From Vibrio galatheae (GTDB lineage: Bacteria > Pseudomonadota > Gammaproteobacteria > Enterobacterales > Vibrionaceae): 64,000 bases of DNA. The notes beneath the pieces are model-generated. The model ran no database searches, had not been told where the DNA came from, and was given only the letters and a program-made list of their open reading frames with translations. The stretch spans positions 248,001 to 312,000 of the forward strand of contig NZ_JXXV01000016.1 of assembly GCF_000967545.1 (NCBI RefSeq), in the 5' to 3' direction. The position numbers and the translations under genes are program-made. Positions 33,922 to 45,054 of the stretch are shown piece after piece (position 1 is the stretch's first letter; each line of letters starts with the position of its first letter).

Positions 33922-34006
33922 ACCAAATCCAGTTTGAGTCACCTTAATAAGCATAGTCGGTGTTGTTCGCTGTTATCACAGTCATAAATGTTTTATCAAT
34001 TTTTTC

Positions 34007-34065
34007 TTGATATGATCAATAAATGCGCTATTATGACGATGAGTCAAAAATGACGAGTCGTCATT
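34007..34065 (+). promoter_or_regulatory. tetR promoter with autoregulatory operator
   Basis: TTGATA (34007-34012) and TATTAT (34029-34034) are 16 bp apart. Directly downstream are TGACGATGAGTCA (34034-34046, imperfect) and the 17-bp palindrome AATGACGAGTCGTCATT (34049-34065). The same palindrome precedes the transporter operon, so the TetR protein probably represses both. Confidence 0.7.
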
Positions 34066-34143
34066 AATGTGTTTATAACGTAAATGGTATTCGTGTTACA
34101 ATAGCAAGGTTAGGGAGTAAACGACTGAGACGGTGAGATAATC

Positions 34144-34932
34144 ATGTTTGGTTTTGGCTGTAAGAAAAGTGATAGAGAAGAGAGTTCTCGCTGTGCATTT
34201 GGGATGACCAAAAAACAGCAGGCGATTGCAGATAGAGAAGTTGAACTGACTCTGTTGGCGAAGTCACTTGTGCAAGAACAGGGCTGGAGTAACTTGACGA
34301 TGGATAAGTTAACGTCAGCCAGTGCCTATTCAAAAGGGACTATCTATAACCATTTTTGCAGTAAAGAAGATGTGATTATGGCGCTGTGCATACATTCACT
34401 CAAGAGTGAGGCTGTTTTGTTTGCTCGCGCCGCTGAGTTTGAAGGGAATACTCGTGAAAAGGTGGTGGCATTACATGTTGGTTATCGAGTGTATGCTCGC
34501 ATGGAACCTGTACTGTCGACTTGTGCCATCATGGCAAAAAGTCCATGGGTATTGGAGAAAGCTTCACCAGAGCGTGTTAGAGAACTTAATACGTTAGAAG
34601 AGCAAGTGATTGATCAGGCTGATCAATTAATTGTAGCTGGTGTTGACCACGGGGATCTTAAATACTCCCCTGGAATCGGCTCGGATGCGATTGTCTTTGC
34701 CAACTGGGCACTGGCATTTGGTTCTAATGCATTAACTCAGAACGCTTCAAACAGTCACTGTATTCAGCGACTACAAGACCCTTATACCGTGCTCAACAAT
34801 GCCAATATGTTATTAGATGGATTAGCGTGGAAACCGCTTTCCACAGAGTGGGATTATCGTAAAACTTGGCGAAGAGTTGAACAAGAGCTGTTCGCGCAAG
34901 AGATCGAATACCTAGAGTCTGTGGGTCGATAG
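34144..34932 (+). CDS. TetR-family repressor of the RND/LolA-like operon
   Basis: 262 residues. The HTH lies at about residues 45-75 (MDKLTSASAYSKGTIYNHFCSKED), the standard TetR motif, followed by an all-helical ligand domain of unknown specificity. An alternative ATG at 34204 would remove a 20-residue Cys-containing extension. Identical palindromes before its own gene and before the next operon suggest autorepression and control of the transporter. A hairpin at 34953-34970 follows. Confidence 0.9.
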   Translation: MFGFGCKKSDREESSRCAFGMTKKQQAIADREVELTLLAKSLVQEQGWSNLTMDKLTSASAYSKGTIYNHFCSKEDVIMALCIHSLKSEAVLFARAAEFEGNTREKVVALHVGYRVYARMEPVLSTCAIMAKSPWVLEKASPERVRELNTLEEQVIDQADQLIVAGVDHGDLKYSPGIGSDAIVFANWALAFGSNALTQNASNSHCIQRLQDPYTVLNNANMLLDGLAWKPLSTEWDYRKTWRRVEQELFAQEIEYLESVGR

Positions 34933-34952
34933 CGGCTACTTGTCCCATCACT

Positions 34953-34970
34953 AAAGCCCGCAAGGGCTTT
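34953..34970 (+). terminator. Short hairpin after tetR
   Basis: AAAGCCC and GGGCTTT arms with a 4-nt loop. Only three T residues follow, so it is a weak terminator at best. Confidence 0.5.
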
Positions 34971-34983
34971 AAAAATACTCATT

Positions 34984-35102
34984 AATGACGAATCGTCACA
35001 AAATTGAGAATAATTCTTGGAATCTAATCAATAGGTTCAGAGGGGGTTATCTAAGTACCAGCATAGGCTGGTTTTTAAATAACAACTTTTGACGAAACGT
35101 CA
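34984..35102 (+). promoter_or_regulatory. Two TetR-type operators before the RND operon
   Basis: TGACGAATCGTCA at 34986-34998 is a perfect palindrome around one base. TGACGAAACGTCA at 35090-35102 differs at one position. Both match TGACGAGTCGTCA in front of tetR. The second lies just before the RND start, so binding would block transcription of the operon. Confidence 0.75.
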
Positions 35103-35117
35103 CGAATGGAGAGTGTG

Positions 35118-37499
35118 ATGACAGCTCAACATAACAACTTAAAGCAGCCTTCCCCCTGGCTGACTATGCCGACTCGTTACAGTTGGTGGGTGCTATTGGC
35201 GACAATAGCGATAATCCTTATTTCCACCTTAGGTGGTAAAAACCTTTATTTTAGAGGAGATTACGATATCTTCTTTGATGGTCAAAATGCTCAATTAAGG
35301 GCGTTCGATGAGATACAAACCACTTTCGCCAAATCTGATAATCTCGCCATTGTGATCGCGCCAGCGAGTGGTGATGTATTTGAAGCTGAAACGTTAACTT
35401 TGCTTCAAAAACTGACTAAAGATGCTTGGCAAGTCCCTTATTCGAGCAGGGTTGACTCTCTCGCTAACTTTCAGCATACAGAAGCGTTTGAAGATGATTT
35501 AATTGTCGAAGACTTATTGCTTGATGATTATCCACTTACCGCTGAACGAATTGAAAAAATTAAGCGTATTGCGTTAACCGAGCCTGTTATCAAAGACGCG
35601 TTAATCTCGCAAGATGGCGATGTGACGGTCGTTAACGTTACTGTTCAAATGCCAGAGATTGATGAAACGGCCGAAATCCTTGAGATCGTCGGTAGCGTCG
35701 ATTCACTGATCGCAAAATACCAAGCGCAATATCCTAATGTGACCTTTCACAAAGCGGGTATCATCGCCATGAACTATGCGTTTATGACATCGGCGCAACA
35801 AGACAGCGCCACTCTCGTACCTACGATGCTGTTAGTTATCCTTGTCTTTCTGACCTTTATGCTACGTTCGTTCCTGAGTGTGATTGCAACACTTGTCGTC
35901 ATTATCGGCTCTGTTGCGGCAACCATGGGACTATCTGGATGGGCTGGCATGTTCCTTAGCACAGCCACAGTCAACATTCCGACCTTAGTTATGACGTTGG
36001 CCGTCGCAGACTGTGTGCATGTTATTGCCACCATGCGACAAAACCTTAAGAAAGGTTACAGCAAGGCTTACGCAATCGATCAAAGTGTTGCTATCAACTT
36101 CATGCCAATCGTGATTACCTCTGTAACCACAGCGATTGGGTTCTTGATGATGAATATGTCCGATTCCCCTGTGTTGCGCGATTTCGGTAACCTAGCGGCT
36201 CTCGGTGTAATGATTGCGTGTTTCTTGTCGGTCTCATTACTGCCAGCGATGCTAAAGCTACTGCCTGTTAAGGTTAAAGTAGTGGATGAGAAAAGCGCGG
36301 CTTCACAGGACTTCATGGATAAATTGGGTGATGCAGTCGTTCGTTACCGCCGCGCATTACTGCCGATTTCGGCGCTTGTTATCGCAGTGTCGGCCACTTT
36401 GCTCCCGCTGAATAAAGTCAACGATGAATCAGTTAAATACTTCGATACGCGTAGTGATTTCCGTCAAGCGGCAGATTTTATGGAACAGCATATCAGCGGC
36501 ATGACGACTATTAGTATCGCCGTAAAAACAGGTGAATCTCAGGGCATTGGTGATCCTAAGTTTTTACAAACCATGGGCGATTTCACCCAGTGGTTGCGAT
36601 CACAACCAGAAACTGACCACGTCGCAACTCTGTCTGATGTCTACAAACGTCTTAATAAAAACATGCATGGCGATGATGATTCTTACTACAAGCTTCCGCT
36701 GGATAGAGAGTTAGCTGCTCAGTATTTGCTGCTTTATGAGATGTCTTTGCCTTACGGACTCGATCTGAACAACCAAGTTAACGTTGATAAGTCGTCTATC
36801 AAACTGGTCGTCACGGTAGATAACTTGGGTAGCGTCGAATTGGTTGAACTCGAAAACCGTATTTATAACTGGTTTGCAAACTATGCCCCTCAGTACCAAG
36901 TGGTCGCATCTAGCCCTTCTTTGATGTTTGCGCACATTGGCGAAACCAATATGGCGAGCATGCTGTCGACCTTACCTATCACCTTGGTTCTGATTTCAGC
37001 TTTGATGGTATTTGCTTTGCGATCAACGCGTTTAGGTCTAATAAGTGTCGTGCCAAACATGGCCCCCGCAATTATCGGCTTCGGCTTGTGGGCATTGCTG
37101 TCCGGCGAAATTAATCTAGGTCTGTCAGTTGTTGTCACCTTGACACTCGGCATCGTGGTTGACGACTCGGTTCACTTCTTATCGAAATATCAGCGCGCAC
37201 GTAAACAGGGGCAATCGGCTGAACAAGCGGTTCGTTATGCGTTCCACACCGTCGGACGAGCCCTTTGGATTACCACTGTTGTGTTGGTGGCAGGTTTCTC
37301 TGTACTCGCGATGTCAAGTTTTAGACTGAACTCCGATATGGGGCAGTTGAGTGCGTTGGTGATTTTTATCGCGCTGGTGGTGGACTTTGTTTTCCTACCC
37401 GCATTGCTGATGCGTTTCGACACAACAAGCTATGTTGAAGAATCTCAAGACAAGTTAAACCCAGTTAGCGCAACCCCAGCCACACAAACTCAAAGTTAA
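35118..37499 (+). CDS. RND superfamily transporter (MMPL/SSD type)
   Basis: 793 residues. Twelve membrane helices in two repeats are visible: TM1 at about 20-38, five helices near 220-390, then a second periplasmic domain and helices near 415 and 620-775. The internal repeats carry TLAVADCVHVIATMRQ and TLGIVVDDSVHFLSKYQR, the MMPL-type conserved segments with acidic residues for proton relay. There is no MFP partner gene, so it differs from tripartite drug pumps and resembles hopanoid/lipid-type RND exporters. The ATG at 35118 follows GGAG. Confidence 0.9.
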   Translation: MTAQHNNLKQPSPWLTMPTRYSWWVLLATIAIILISTLGGKNLYFRGDYDIFFDGQNAQLRAFDEIQTTFAKSDNLAIVIAPASGDVFEAETLTLLQKLTKDAWQVPYSSRVDSLANFQHTEAFEDDLIVEDLLLDDYPLTAERIEKIKRIALTEPVIKDALISQDGDVTVVNVTVQMPEIDETAEILEIVGSVDSLIAKYQAQYPNVTFHKAGIIAMNYAFMTSAQQDSATLVPTMLLVILVFLTFMLRSFLSVIATLVVIIGSVAATMGLSGWAGMFLSTATVNIPTLVMTLAVADCVHVIATMRQNLKKGYSKAYAIDQSVAINFMPIVITSVTTAIGFLMMNMSDSPVLRDFGNLAALGVMIACFLSVSLLPAMLKLLPVKVKVVDEKSAASQDFMDKLGDAVVRYRRALLPISALVIAVSATLLPLNKVNDESVKYFDTRSDFRQAADFMEQHISGMTTISIAVKTGESQGIGDPKFLQTMGDFTQWLRSQPETDHVATLSDVYKRLNKNMHGDDDSYYKLPLDRELAAQYLLLYEMSLPYGLDLNNQVNVDKSSIKLVVTVDNLGSVELVELENRIYNWFANYAPQYQVVASSPSLMFAHIGETNMASMLSTLPITLVLISALMVFALRSTRLGLISVVPNMAPAIIGFGLWALLSGEINLGLSVVVTLTLGIVVDDSVHFLSKYQRARKQGQSAEQAVRYAFHTVGRALWITTVVLVAGFSVLAMSSFRLNSDMGQLSALVIFIALVVDFVFLPALLMRFDTTSYVEESQDKLNPVSATPATQTQS

Positions 37500-37511
37500 A
37501 AGGAAGTTATT

Positions 37512-38306
37512 ATGCAGATTCAAGCAAAAACACTCATTCAGTCGATGGTGCTCTCCACTGTTGTGCTGTTTGCAGCACAAGTGAACGCGTCACCAGAGCG
37601 AGGTTTAGAAATCGCAACAGAACGTAAAGCGCGCGATGAAGGTTGGGGTGATTCAGTCGCAACGATGAAAATGATTTTGCAAAACGCACAAGGCGAAAGC
37701 AGTACGCGTGAGATGCGCTTACAGTCGTTTGAGATCGATGGTGATGGTGATAAAGGTCTGACTATATTTGACCAGCCTCGTGATGTGAAAGGGACGGCGT
37801 TTCTCAACCATTCTCACAGTGTCGAGGCCGACGACCAGTGGCTTTATCTGCCAGCGTTAAAGCGAGTAAAACGAATCTCTTCGCGTAATAAATCTGGCCC
37901 GTTTATGGGCAGCGAGTTCGCCTACGAAGATCTCAGCTCGTTTGAGTTAGAAAAATACACGTTTAACTATCTCGGTGATAAGCAGGTAGCGGACACTCAA
38001 GCGTTTCTTGTAGAGCAGATCCCAACAGACAAAAACTCGGGTTACACCAAACTACTGGTTTGGTTAGACCAAGAGTATTACCGCCCTATCAAGATAGAGT
38101 TCTATGACCGAAAAGGTGCGCTGCTTAAGACGCTTCAATTTGATGATTACAAACAGTACCTCAATCAGTACTGGCGCGCGCATACGATGGCGATGGTCAA
38201 TCATCAGAATGGGAAAAGTACTACGCTAACGACCAGCAATCTCGATTTCCAAACAGGTCTGAGCGAAAAAGACTTTGAGAAAAACGTACTCAAGCGCGTT
38301 AAGTAA
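37512..38306 (+). CDS. LolA-like outer-membrane lipoprotein-sorting family protein
   Basis: 264 residues with a Sec signal peptide (about residues 1-26, ending VNASPERG). The mature part has the LolA_like fold pattern: RKARDEGWGDSVATMKMIL, LYLPALKRVKRISSRNKSGPFMGSEFAYEDL and EYYRPIKIEFYDRKG. Such periplasmic proteins are expected to hold a hydrophobic ligand. It sits 12 bp after the RND gene and 8 bp before the barrel gene, so it should ferry the substrate between them. Confidence 0.85.
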   Translation: MQIQAKTLIQSMVLSTVVLFAAQVNASPERGLEIATERKARDEGWGDSVATMKMILQNAQGESSTREMRLQSFEIDGDGDKGLTIFDQPRDVKGTAFLNHSHSVEADDQWLYLPALKRVKRISSRNKSGPFMGSEFAYEDLSSFELEKYTFNYLGDKQVADTQAFLVEQIPTDKNSGYTKLLVWLDQEYYRPIKIEFYDRKGALLKTLQFDDYKQYLNQYWRAHTMAMVNHQNGKSTTLTTSNLDFQTGLSEKDFEKNVLKRVK

Positions 38307-38314
38307 GAGGTGCT

Positions 38315-39496
38315 ATGAACACACTATTGAGCATTGCTGGCAGATTGACTGCCAGCTCAGTACTGACAGTTGTTGCGTTACAGTGTCACTCCGTGGAGTT
38401 CTCTGGTCAAGTCAACCTTGAACACCGTCAGTTTTTCTCCGATGGCGCTCAAGGCCAAGACAAAGGCCAGAGCTCGCTGGTACTTGAGCCTGAACTTTAT
38501 TGGCAATTGGGTGACAGCTCCGACTTTACGTTTAGCCCTTTTTATCGCGTCGATAGCTTAGACGAAGAACGGACTCATGGAGATATCCGAGAAGCGCTTT
38601 TTCTTAACTATTGGGATGACTATGAAATAAGAGTTGGTGTCGGCAAAGTCTTCTGGGGAGTGACGGAATCGGCGCATTTGGTAGACATAGTTAACCAAAC
38701 TGATGCAATAGAAGCGGTAGATGGTGAAGACAAGCTTGGACAGGCGATGCTTCATTTCACCTCAATCAAGGAATGGGGCACGCTCGATGCGATGGTATTG
38801 CCATATTTCAGAGAGAGGACGTTCTCAGGTATTGATGGTCGATTACGGCCAACAATTGCAGTATCAAAAGAGGCGATCTATGAATCGTCACACGAAGAGA
38901 GGCACGTCGATTATGCATTAAGATACACCAAGATGCTCGGTGATTGGGACGTCGGAGTCAGCTACTTTCAAGGCACCAACCGCGATCCTTACTATCAATT
39001 GAATGGTTACAAGCTTCAGCCGTACTATGCACAAGCGAAGCAAGTTGGCCTTGATGTTCAAGGAATAGTGGGAGACTGGTTGTGGAAACTAGAAAGCATC
39101 TATCGAGACAGCTTAGATCATCATACTGGCCTATTGTCTGGTTTTGAGTACACCATAGTGGGTGCATTTGATACGGTTTGGGATCTCGGCTTAATCGCTG
39201 AGTACCTCTACGACAGCCGAGGGAACAATGCGCAGACTGTCGGGCAAAACGATCTGTTTGCCGGTGCGCGACTGGCTCTCAATGATGAAGACAGTAGTGA
39301 ACTATTGTTGGGTATAAGTCAGGATCTCGATAACAGCGATGTTTATAGCGCTAAACTTGAGGCATCGAGCCGAATTAACAACCATCTCTCATGGGCGATC
39401 GACGCCTGGTGGTTCGAAAACGAGACGCCCGATGATTTGCTCTATTTTGCCCGCAAAGACGATTTCATCGAAGTCTCTTTAGAGTACTACTTTTAG
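38315..39496 (+). CDS. Outer-membrane beta-barrel protein (DUF1302-like)
   Basis: 393 residues with a signal peptide (about 1-26) and alternating amphipathic strands throughout. The C-terminus is EVSLEYYF, ending in aromatic Phe, the signal for BAM insertion. FYRVDSLDEERTHGDIREAL and VGVGKVFWGVTESAHLVDI resemble the DUF1302/porin-like family found with MMPL transporters. It is the third gene of the operon and probably the outer-membrane partner. A terminator follows. Confidence 0.8.
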   Translation: MNTLLSIAGRLTASSVLTVVALQCHSVEFSGQVNLEHRQFFSDGAQGQDKGQSSLVLEPELYWQLGDSSDFTFSPFYRVDSLDEERTHGDIREALFLNYWDDYEIRVGVGKVFWGVTESAHLVDIVNQTDAIEAVDGEDKLGQAMLHFTSIKEWGTLDAMVLPYFRERTFSGIDGRLRPTIAVSKEAIYESSHEERHVDYALRYTKMLGDWDVGVSYFQGTNRDPYYQLNGYKLQPYYAQAKQVGLDVQGIVGDWLWKLESIYRDSLDHHTGLLSGFEYTIVGAFDTVWDLGLIAEYLYDSRGNNAQTVGQNDLFAGARLALNDEDSSELLLGISQDLDNSDVYSAKLEASSRINNHLSWAIDAWWFENETPDDLLYFARKDDFIEVSLEYYF

Positions 39497-39544
39497 AGTG
39501 ATCCCGTTCACCTTTTGAAAGAGTGATCTTTATTCCAAGAGTGA

Positions 39545-39568
39545 GGGGGCTGATCTAGCTCCCTTTTT
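39545..39568 (+). terminator. Terminator of the RND operon
   Basis: GGGGGCT and AGCTCCC form a stem with one G-T pair and a 5-nt loop, followed by five T residues and more T further on. Confidence 0.75.
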
Positions 39569-39686
39569 ACTTTTTTTCTGCTTAGCACCTTAGCCAATTC
39601 GTGTAAAGCTTGGACAAATTTTGTGGGCTTTATAAAACGTCAGTCATTCATTTGAAGTGATGATAAGGGTAAAGGGTTAGGTAGAA

Positions 39687-40811
39687 ATGAAATCATTTGA
39701 ATGGGATGCGTGTTACGAAACGGGTCTTGACCAAGTCGATGAACAACACCAGTACTTAGTCGAAGTGATCAATCGCTATGGTGAGCTCATCGCACAAAAT
39801 AGCATTTCGATTCAAGATATCAGAATGGCTCTGTTTGAACTCTCGCGCTACGCCGAATTTCATTTTAAAGAGGAAGAGAACTTAATGCGCACGTCTGGTG
39901 TGTATGGCAAGCATATAGAAGAGCATATCAAAGTACACCGTGCTTTTATGACTGATATTATCAGCATGCAATCATTTATAAGTGAAGAGAATAAAAAATC
40001 GTCTGAGCACTTACTCAACTTCCTCATTCACTGGTTGGCGTACCATATTCTCGGTATCGATCAGAATATGTCTCGCCAAATAAAACAAATAGAGCAGGGC
40101 GTAGATCCTAAGATTGCTTGGGAGAATGAAGAGAAAAAACAAGACCATTCGACAGAAGCATTGTTGAAAGCGCTCAACGGTTTATTTGAGCAAGTGTCAG
40201 AACGCAACAAAGAACTGCTTGAACTAAACCAGCTTCTTGAACAAAAAGTTGAGCAGAGAACCAAACAACTCTCAACGGCGAACAAGCAATTAGAAGCGCT
40301 GTCGCTGACTGATTCCTTGACCAAATTGCCCAACAGACGCTGTGCAATACGTAAACTCAAAACTTATTGGCACGAGTCAAGCCAAACCAGTGAACCTTTA
40401 GTTTGTATCATGATTGATGTTGATTATTTCAAACAGGTCAATGATAGCGCTGGTCACGACGCGGGAGACAGGCTTTTGATCGAACTCTCGCAAACCTTAT
40501 CTCATTCATTTAGAAGCGATGACCTTGTTTGTCGATTAGGCGGCGATGAATTCTTTGTTATTTGTCCCAACACAGATACGGAAGGTGGGGTTCATATCGC
40601 GGAATTTACCCGCCACAAAGTCAATCAAATGCTGGTTCCCGTTGGGGAAAGCGTGTGGCGCGGTAGTATCAGTGTTGGTGTTGCCCAGCGCACAGCGGAA
40701 ATGGAAGATTATAATGATTTAATTAAAGCGGCAGACAACGCGGTTTACGCTGCAAAATCTCTAGGACGCAATCGCGTTTGTCATTCAGTTTCGCTAGTTG
40801 AATTAGAGTGA
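39687..40811 (+). CDS. Bacteriohemerythrin-diguanylate cyclase
   Basis: 374 residues. The N-terminal hemerythrin domain (1-135) has the iron ligands in DEQHQYL, HFKEEE, HIEEH and HWLAYHILGID. A coiled coil (160-205) follows, and a GGDEF domain from about 210 with RLGGDEFFVI and the I-site RSDD five residues before. It is cytosolic, with no membrane helix. It probably changes cyclic di-GMP output with oxygen or redox state through its di-iron site, as for Vibrio hemerythrin-GGDEF proteins. Confidence 0.92.
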   Translation: MKSFEWDACYETGLDQVDEQHQYLVEVINRYGELIAQNSISIQDIRMALFELSRYAEFHFKEEENLMRTSGVYGKHIEEHIKVHRAFMTDIISMQSFISEENKKSSEHLLNFLIHWLAYHILGIDQNMSRQIKQIEQGVDPKIAWENEEKKQDHSTEALLKALNGLFEQVSERNKELLELNQLLEQKVEQRTKQLSTANKQLEALSLTDSLTKLPNRRCAIRKLKTYWHESSQTSEPLVCIMIDVDYFKQVNDSAGHDAGDRLLIELSQTLSHSFRSDDLVCRLGGDEFFVICPNTDTEGGVHIAEFTRHKVNQMLVPVGESVWRGSISVGVAQRTAEMEDYNDLIKAADNAVYAAKSLGRNRVCHSVSLVELE

Positions 40812-41285
40812 TTTTAGCATCCACACATCACAGCCGCTGTGCTCTGTACCATCAAGTGGGCGCTCTAAGTGATGAAAGCCGAGCTTTTCATACAATGTGA
40901 TCGCGGATTGCATCGAAGAGAGCGTATCAAGATAACACTGCTGGAAACCTTGCTCTTTGGCAAACTCTAAACAGCGTAAAGTTAGCGCTTTGCCTAACCC
41001 GAGCCCACGGCTTTGGGGAAGCAAAAACAGCTTTTTCAGTTCGCAAGTTTGAGCCGAGTGAGCAAAGGGAGCGATACCGCAGCCGCCAACAATGCTGCCA
41101 TCAATGCTAGCCACCAAGTAGATACTATTTTTCTCTCGCGTGTAGTATTGGCTCATCGCAAGGACTTCGGGATCGGATGGACCAAATCCTTCGCCTATGG
41201 CGCCAAATTCTTCACCTACCGATTTAATAATCGCACAGATATCCTTGTTGTGATCTGGGCGAATTGGTTCTATCAAAAGTGTCAT
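40803..41285 (-). CDS. GNAT-family N-acetyltransferase
   Basis: 160 residues with the acetyl-CoA-binding motif LFLLPQSRGLGLGKALTLRCLEFA (about residues 89-112; Q/RxxGxG/A) and the second motif CYLDTLSSMQSAITLYEKLGFHHLERP. The substrate is unknown. Its 3' end overlaps the convergent hemerythrin-GGDEF gene by 9 bp. Confidence 0.9.
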   Translation of the reverse strand: MTLLIEPIRPDHNKDICAIIKSVGEEFGAIGEGFGPSDPEVLAMSQYYTREKNSIYLVASIDGSIVGGCGIAPFAHSAQTCELKKLFLLPQSRGLGLGKALTLRCLEFAKEQGFQQCYLDTLSSMQSAITLYEKLGFHHLERPLDGTEHSGCDVWMLKSL

Positions 41286-41486
41286 TTTGGCTCCTTAAAA
41301 TGCGAATTGATCGTTCGATATGTTGGTGCAAAAAGCACTTTTATCAAGCGTTGAGACGAAAATTTATTCAAAGACAGTAAATAAGGTTATTTCAATTTGG
41401 ATTTGACCTTGTCATTCGTTACTATGTACAGCTACTTGAAAATACCGAAATTCCCTTCAGGGAAACCTTATAAATACTACCAGTAG

Positions 41487-42485
<999 letters not shown>

Positions 42486-42503
42486 TCCAGGGGATACATC
42501 ACT

Positions 42504-44909
42504 ATGAAATTCAGCGAAACTTGGCTTCGTGAGTGGGTAAACCCTGCAGTTTCTACTGACGAGCTGACTCACCAAATTACTATGGCTGGTCTAGAGGTAG
42601 ACGACGTTCTTCCTGTAGCTGGCACTTTCACAGGCGTTAAAGTGGGTCACGTTGTCGAATGTGGCCAGCACCCAGACGCTGATAAACTGCGTGTAACGAA
42701 AGTTGACGTAGGTGAAGAAGAACTTCTTGATATCGTGTGTGGCGCACCAAACTGCCGTCAAGGTCTAAAAGTAGCCGTGGCTACCGTTGGTGCTGTGCTA
42801 CCAGGCGATTTCAAAATCAAAAAAGCAAAACTACGTGGTCAACCATCACACGGTATGCTGTGTTCATTCACTGAACTTGGTATCGATGTGGATTCAGATG
42901 GCATCATGGAGCTAGCACAAGATGCAACCATCGGAACTGATTTCCGCGAGTTCTTAGGTTTAGACGACGTAACTGTTGACGTTGACCTAACGGCTAACCG
43001 CGCGGACTGTTTCAGCATTCGTGGTCTTGCACGTGAAGTAGGCGTACTAAACCGCGCTGACGTAACTGAACCTTCTGTGGTTGAAGTACCTGCGTCAATT
43101 GAAGATACCATTTCAATTGAAGTAAAAGCGAAAAATGCATGTCCTCGTTACCTTGGTCGTATCATCAAGAACGTGAATGTGAATGCGGAAAGTCCACTTT
43201 GGATGCAAGAAAAACTGCGTCGTTGTGGCATTCGTTCTATTGACCCTGTAGTTGATATCACTAACTACGTGTTGCTTGAGCAAGGCCATCCAATGCATGC
43301 TTTCGATCTCGCAAGCATCGAAGGTGGTATTGTTGTCCGTTTGGCAGAGCAAGGTGAAAAACTAACACTGCTAGATGGTAACGAAGCTGAACTTAACGCC
43401 GACACATTGGTGATTGCAGACCACAACAAAGCGCTTGCTATTGCGGGTATTTTTGGTGGAGAGGGTTCTGGTGTTACCGGAGAAACAGCAGATATCTTGC
43501 TGGAGTCTGCATTCTTCGCACCTGATCACATCCGTGGTCGCGCGCGTAGCTACGGCTTGCACACCGATGCTTCAATGCGTTATGAACGTGGTGTTGACTA
43601 TGCATTGCAATACAAAGCGATGGAGCGTGCAACACAGCTATTGGTTGACATTTGTGGTGGTGAAGTGGCACCTATCGTTGCGGCTGAGTCTGAAACGGAT
43701 CTTCCGGTTCCAAACACAGTTGCGCTACGTCGCACTAAACTAGACAATCTTCTTGGTCACCATATTGCCGACAGCGATGTTGTTGAGATCTTAGAGCGTC
43801 TAGGTCTGACAGTAGAAACCACAGAAACAGGTTGGACAGCAACAGCACCAACTTGGCGTTTCGATATTGCTATTGAGCAAGATCTGATTGAAGAAGTGGG
43901 CCGTATTTACGGTTACGACAACATTCCTAATCAACACCCAACCGCAGCACTGAAGATGCACAACCACGTTGAAGCGAACATCCCGCTAAAACGTGTACGT
44001 AACTTACTTGTTGACCGTGGTTACCAAGAAGCGATTACATACAGCTTCGTTGAACCAGAGCAGCAAAAACTGGTTGTTCCAGGTGTTGAACCACTCATCC
44101 TGCCATTCCCAATCTCTGCGGATATGTCAGCGATGCGCTTAGGTCTAATTCAAGGTCTATTAAACACAGTGGTTCACAACCAGAAACGTCAGCAGCCACG
44201 TGTTCGTCTATTCGAATATGGTTTACGTTTTATCCCTTGTGAATCTGCTGAAAACGGCATGCGTCAAGAGCCAATGCTTGCTGGTGTTATTGCTGGTACT
44301 CGCAGCGAAGAGCACTGGGACATTGCAACCAATACGGTTGATTTCTTTGACCTGAAAGGTGACTTAGAGGCCGTTCTTGAACTTACCGCGAACGAGAAAG
44401 CTTACTCATTTGCAGCTCTTTCAGCGCAAGATAAAGCCGCTAACCCAGCACTTCACCCTGGTCAATCTGCCGCTATCGTGGTTGATGGCAAGCAAGTTGG
44501 TGTGATTGGTACTGTTCACCCAGAACTCGAACGTAAGTTTGGTCTAAATGGCCGCACTATCGTGTTCGAAGTGGAATGGTCTGCAATCAACACTAAAGTG
44601 ATCCCAGAAGCGGTACAGCTATCTAAGTTCCCATCAAACCGTCGCGATATCGCGGTTGTGGTTGATGAAACTATCGCTTCAGGCGACATCGTTGCAGCAT
44701 GTCTAGAGCAAGGTGGTGAATTCCTTAAAGATGCTAAGCTATTCGATGTTTACGTAGGTAAAGGCGTTGAAGAAGGTAAGAAGAGCCTTGCTATCGCGCT
44801 TACTCTACAATCAGTAGAACGTACGCTCGAAGATGCGGATATCTCTGGTGCAGTAGACGCTATCGTCGCGCATATTTCAGAGAAGTTTGGTGCGTCACTG
44901 CGTGACTAA
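42504..44909 (+). CDS. pheT: Phenylalanyl-tRNA synthetase beta subunit
   Basis: 801 residues, slightly longer than E. coli's 795. It has an N-terminal tRNA-binding OB fold ([20 protein letters not shown]), the B3/B4 editing region ([20 protein letters not shown]), B5 and the class II-like core, and a C-terminal anticodon-binding ferredoxin-like domain ([15 protein letters not shown]). It is cotranscribed with pheS and ends in a strong terminator. The ihfA gene that often follows pheT in gammaproteobacteria is not adjacent here. Confidence 0.97.
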   Translation: MKFSETWLREWVNPAVSTDELTHQITMAGLEVDDVLPVAGTFTGVKVGHVVECGQHPDADKLRVTKVDVGEEELLDIVCGAPNCRQGLKVAVATVGAVLPGDFKIKKAKLRGQPSHGMLCSFTELGIDVDSDGIMELAQDATIGTDFREFLGLDDVTVDVDLTANRADCFSIRGLAREVGVLNRADVTEPSVVEVPASIEDTISIEVKAKNACPRYLGRIIKNVNVNAESPLWMQEKLRRCGIRSIDPVVDITNYVLLEQGHPMHAFDLASIEGGIVVRLAEQGEKLTLLDGNEAELNADTLVIADHNKALAIAGIFGGEGSGVTGETADILLESAFFAPDHIRGRARSYGLHTDASMRYERGVDYALQYKAMERATQLLVDICGGEVAPIVAAESETDLPVPNTVALRRTKLDNLLGHHIADSDVVEILERLGLTVETTETGWTATAPTWRFDIAIEQDLIEEVGRIYGYDNIPNQHPTAALKMHNHVEANIPLKRVRNLLVDRGYQEAITYSFVEPEQQKLVVPGVEPLILPFPISADMSAMRLGLIQGLLNTVVHNQKRQQPRVRLFEYGLRFIPCESAENGMRQEPMLAGVIAGTRSEEHWDIATNTVDFFDLKGDLEAVLELTANEKAYSFAALSAQDKAANPALHPGQSAAIVVDGKQVGVIGTVHPELERKFGLNGRTIVFEVEWSAINTKVIPEAVQLSKFPSNRRDIAVVVDETIASGDIVAACLEQGGEFLKDAKLFDVYVGKGVEEGKKSLAIALTLQSVERTLEDADISGAVDAIVAHISEKFGASLRD

Positions 44910-44931
44910 TTGCCAAGCGTAGCTAAAATAC

Positions 44932-44958
44932 AAACCCTGCCTTGTCGCAGGGTTTTTT
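44932..44958 (+). terminator. Terminator after pheT
   Basis: AAACCCTGC and GCAGGGTTT are perfect 9-bp arms with a 6-nt loop followed by T residues. Confidence 0.9.
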
Positions 44959-45054
44959 ATTTTCACGGCCACACAATACGTGTAGAAAATGACTTTATAT
45001 TAATGCGTAGCTAAGCGCATCAATAGGTATTAGAAGTGTCACGTTAGAAGCTCG

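Noticed and set aside
41013..41354. 113-codon rightward frame over the GNAT gene
   Set aside because: It is antisense to a clear acetyltransferase with intact motifs and shows no features of its own.
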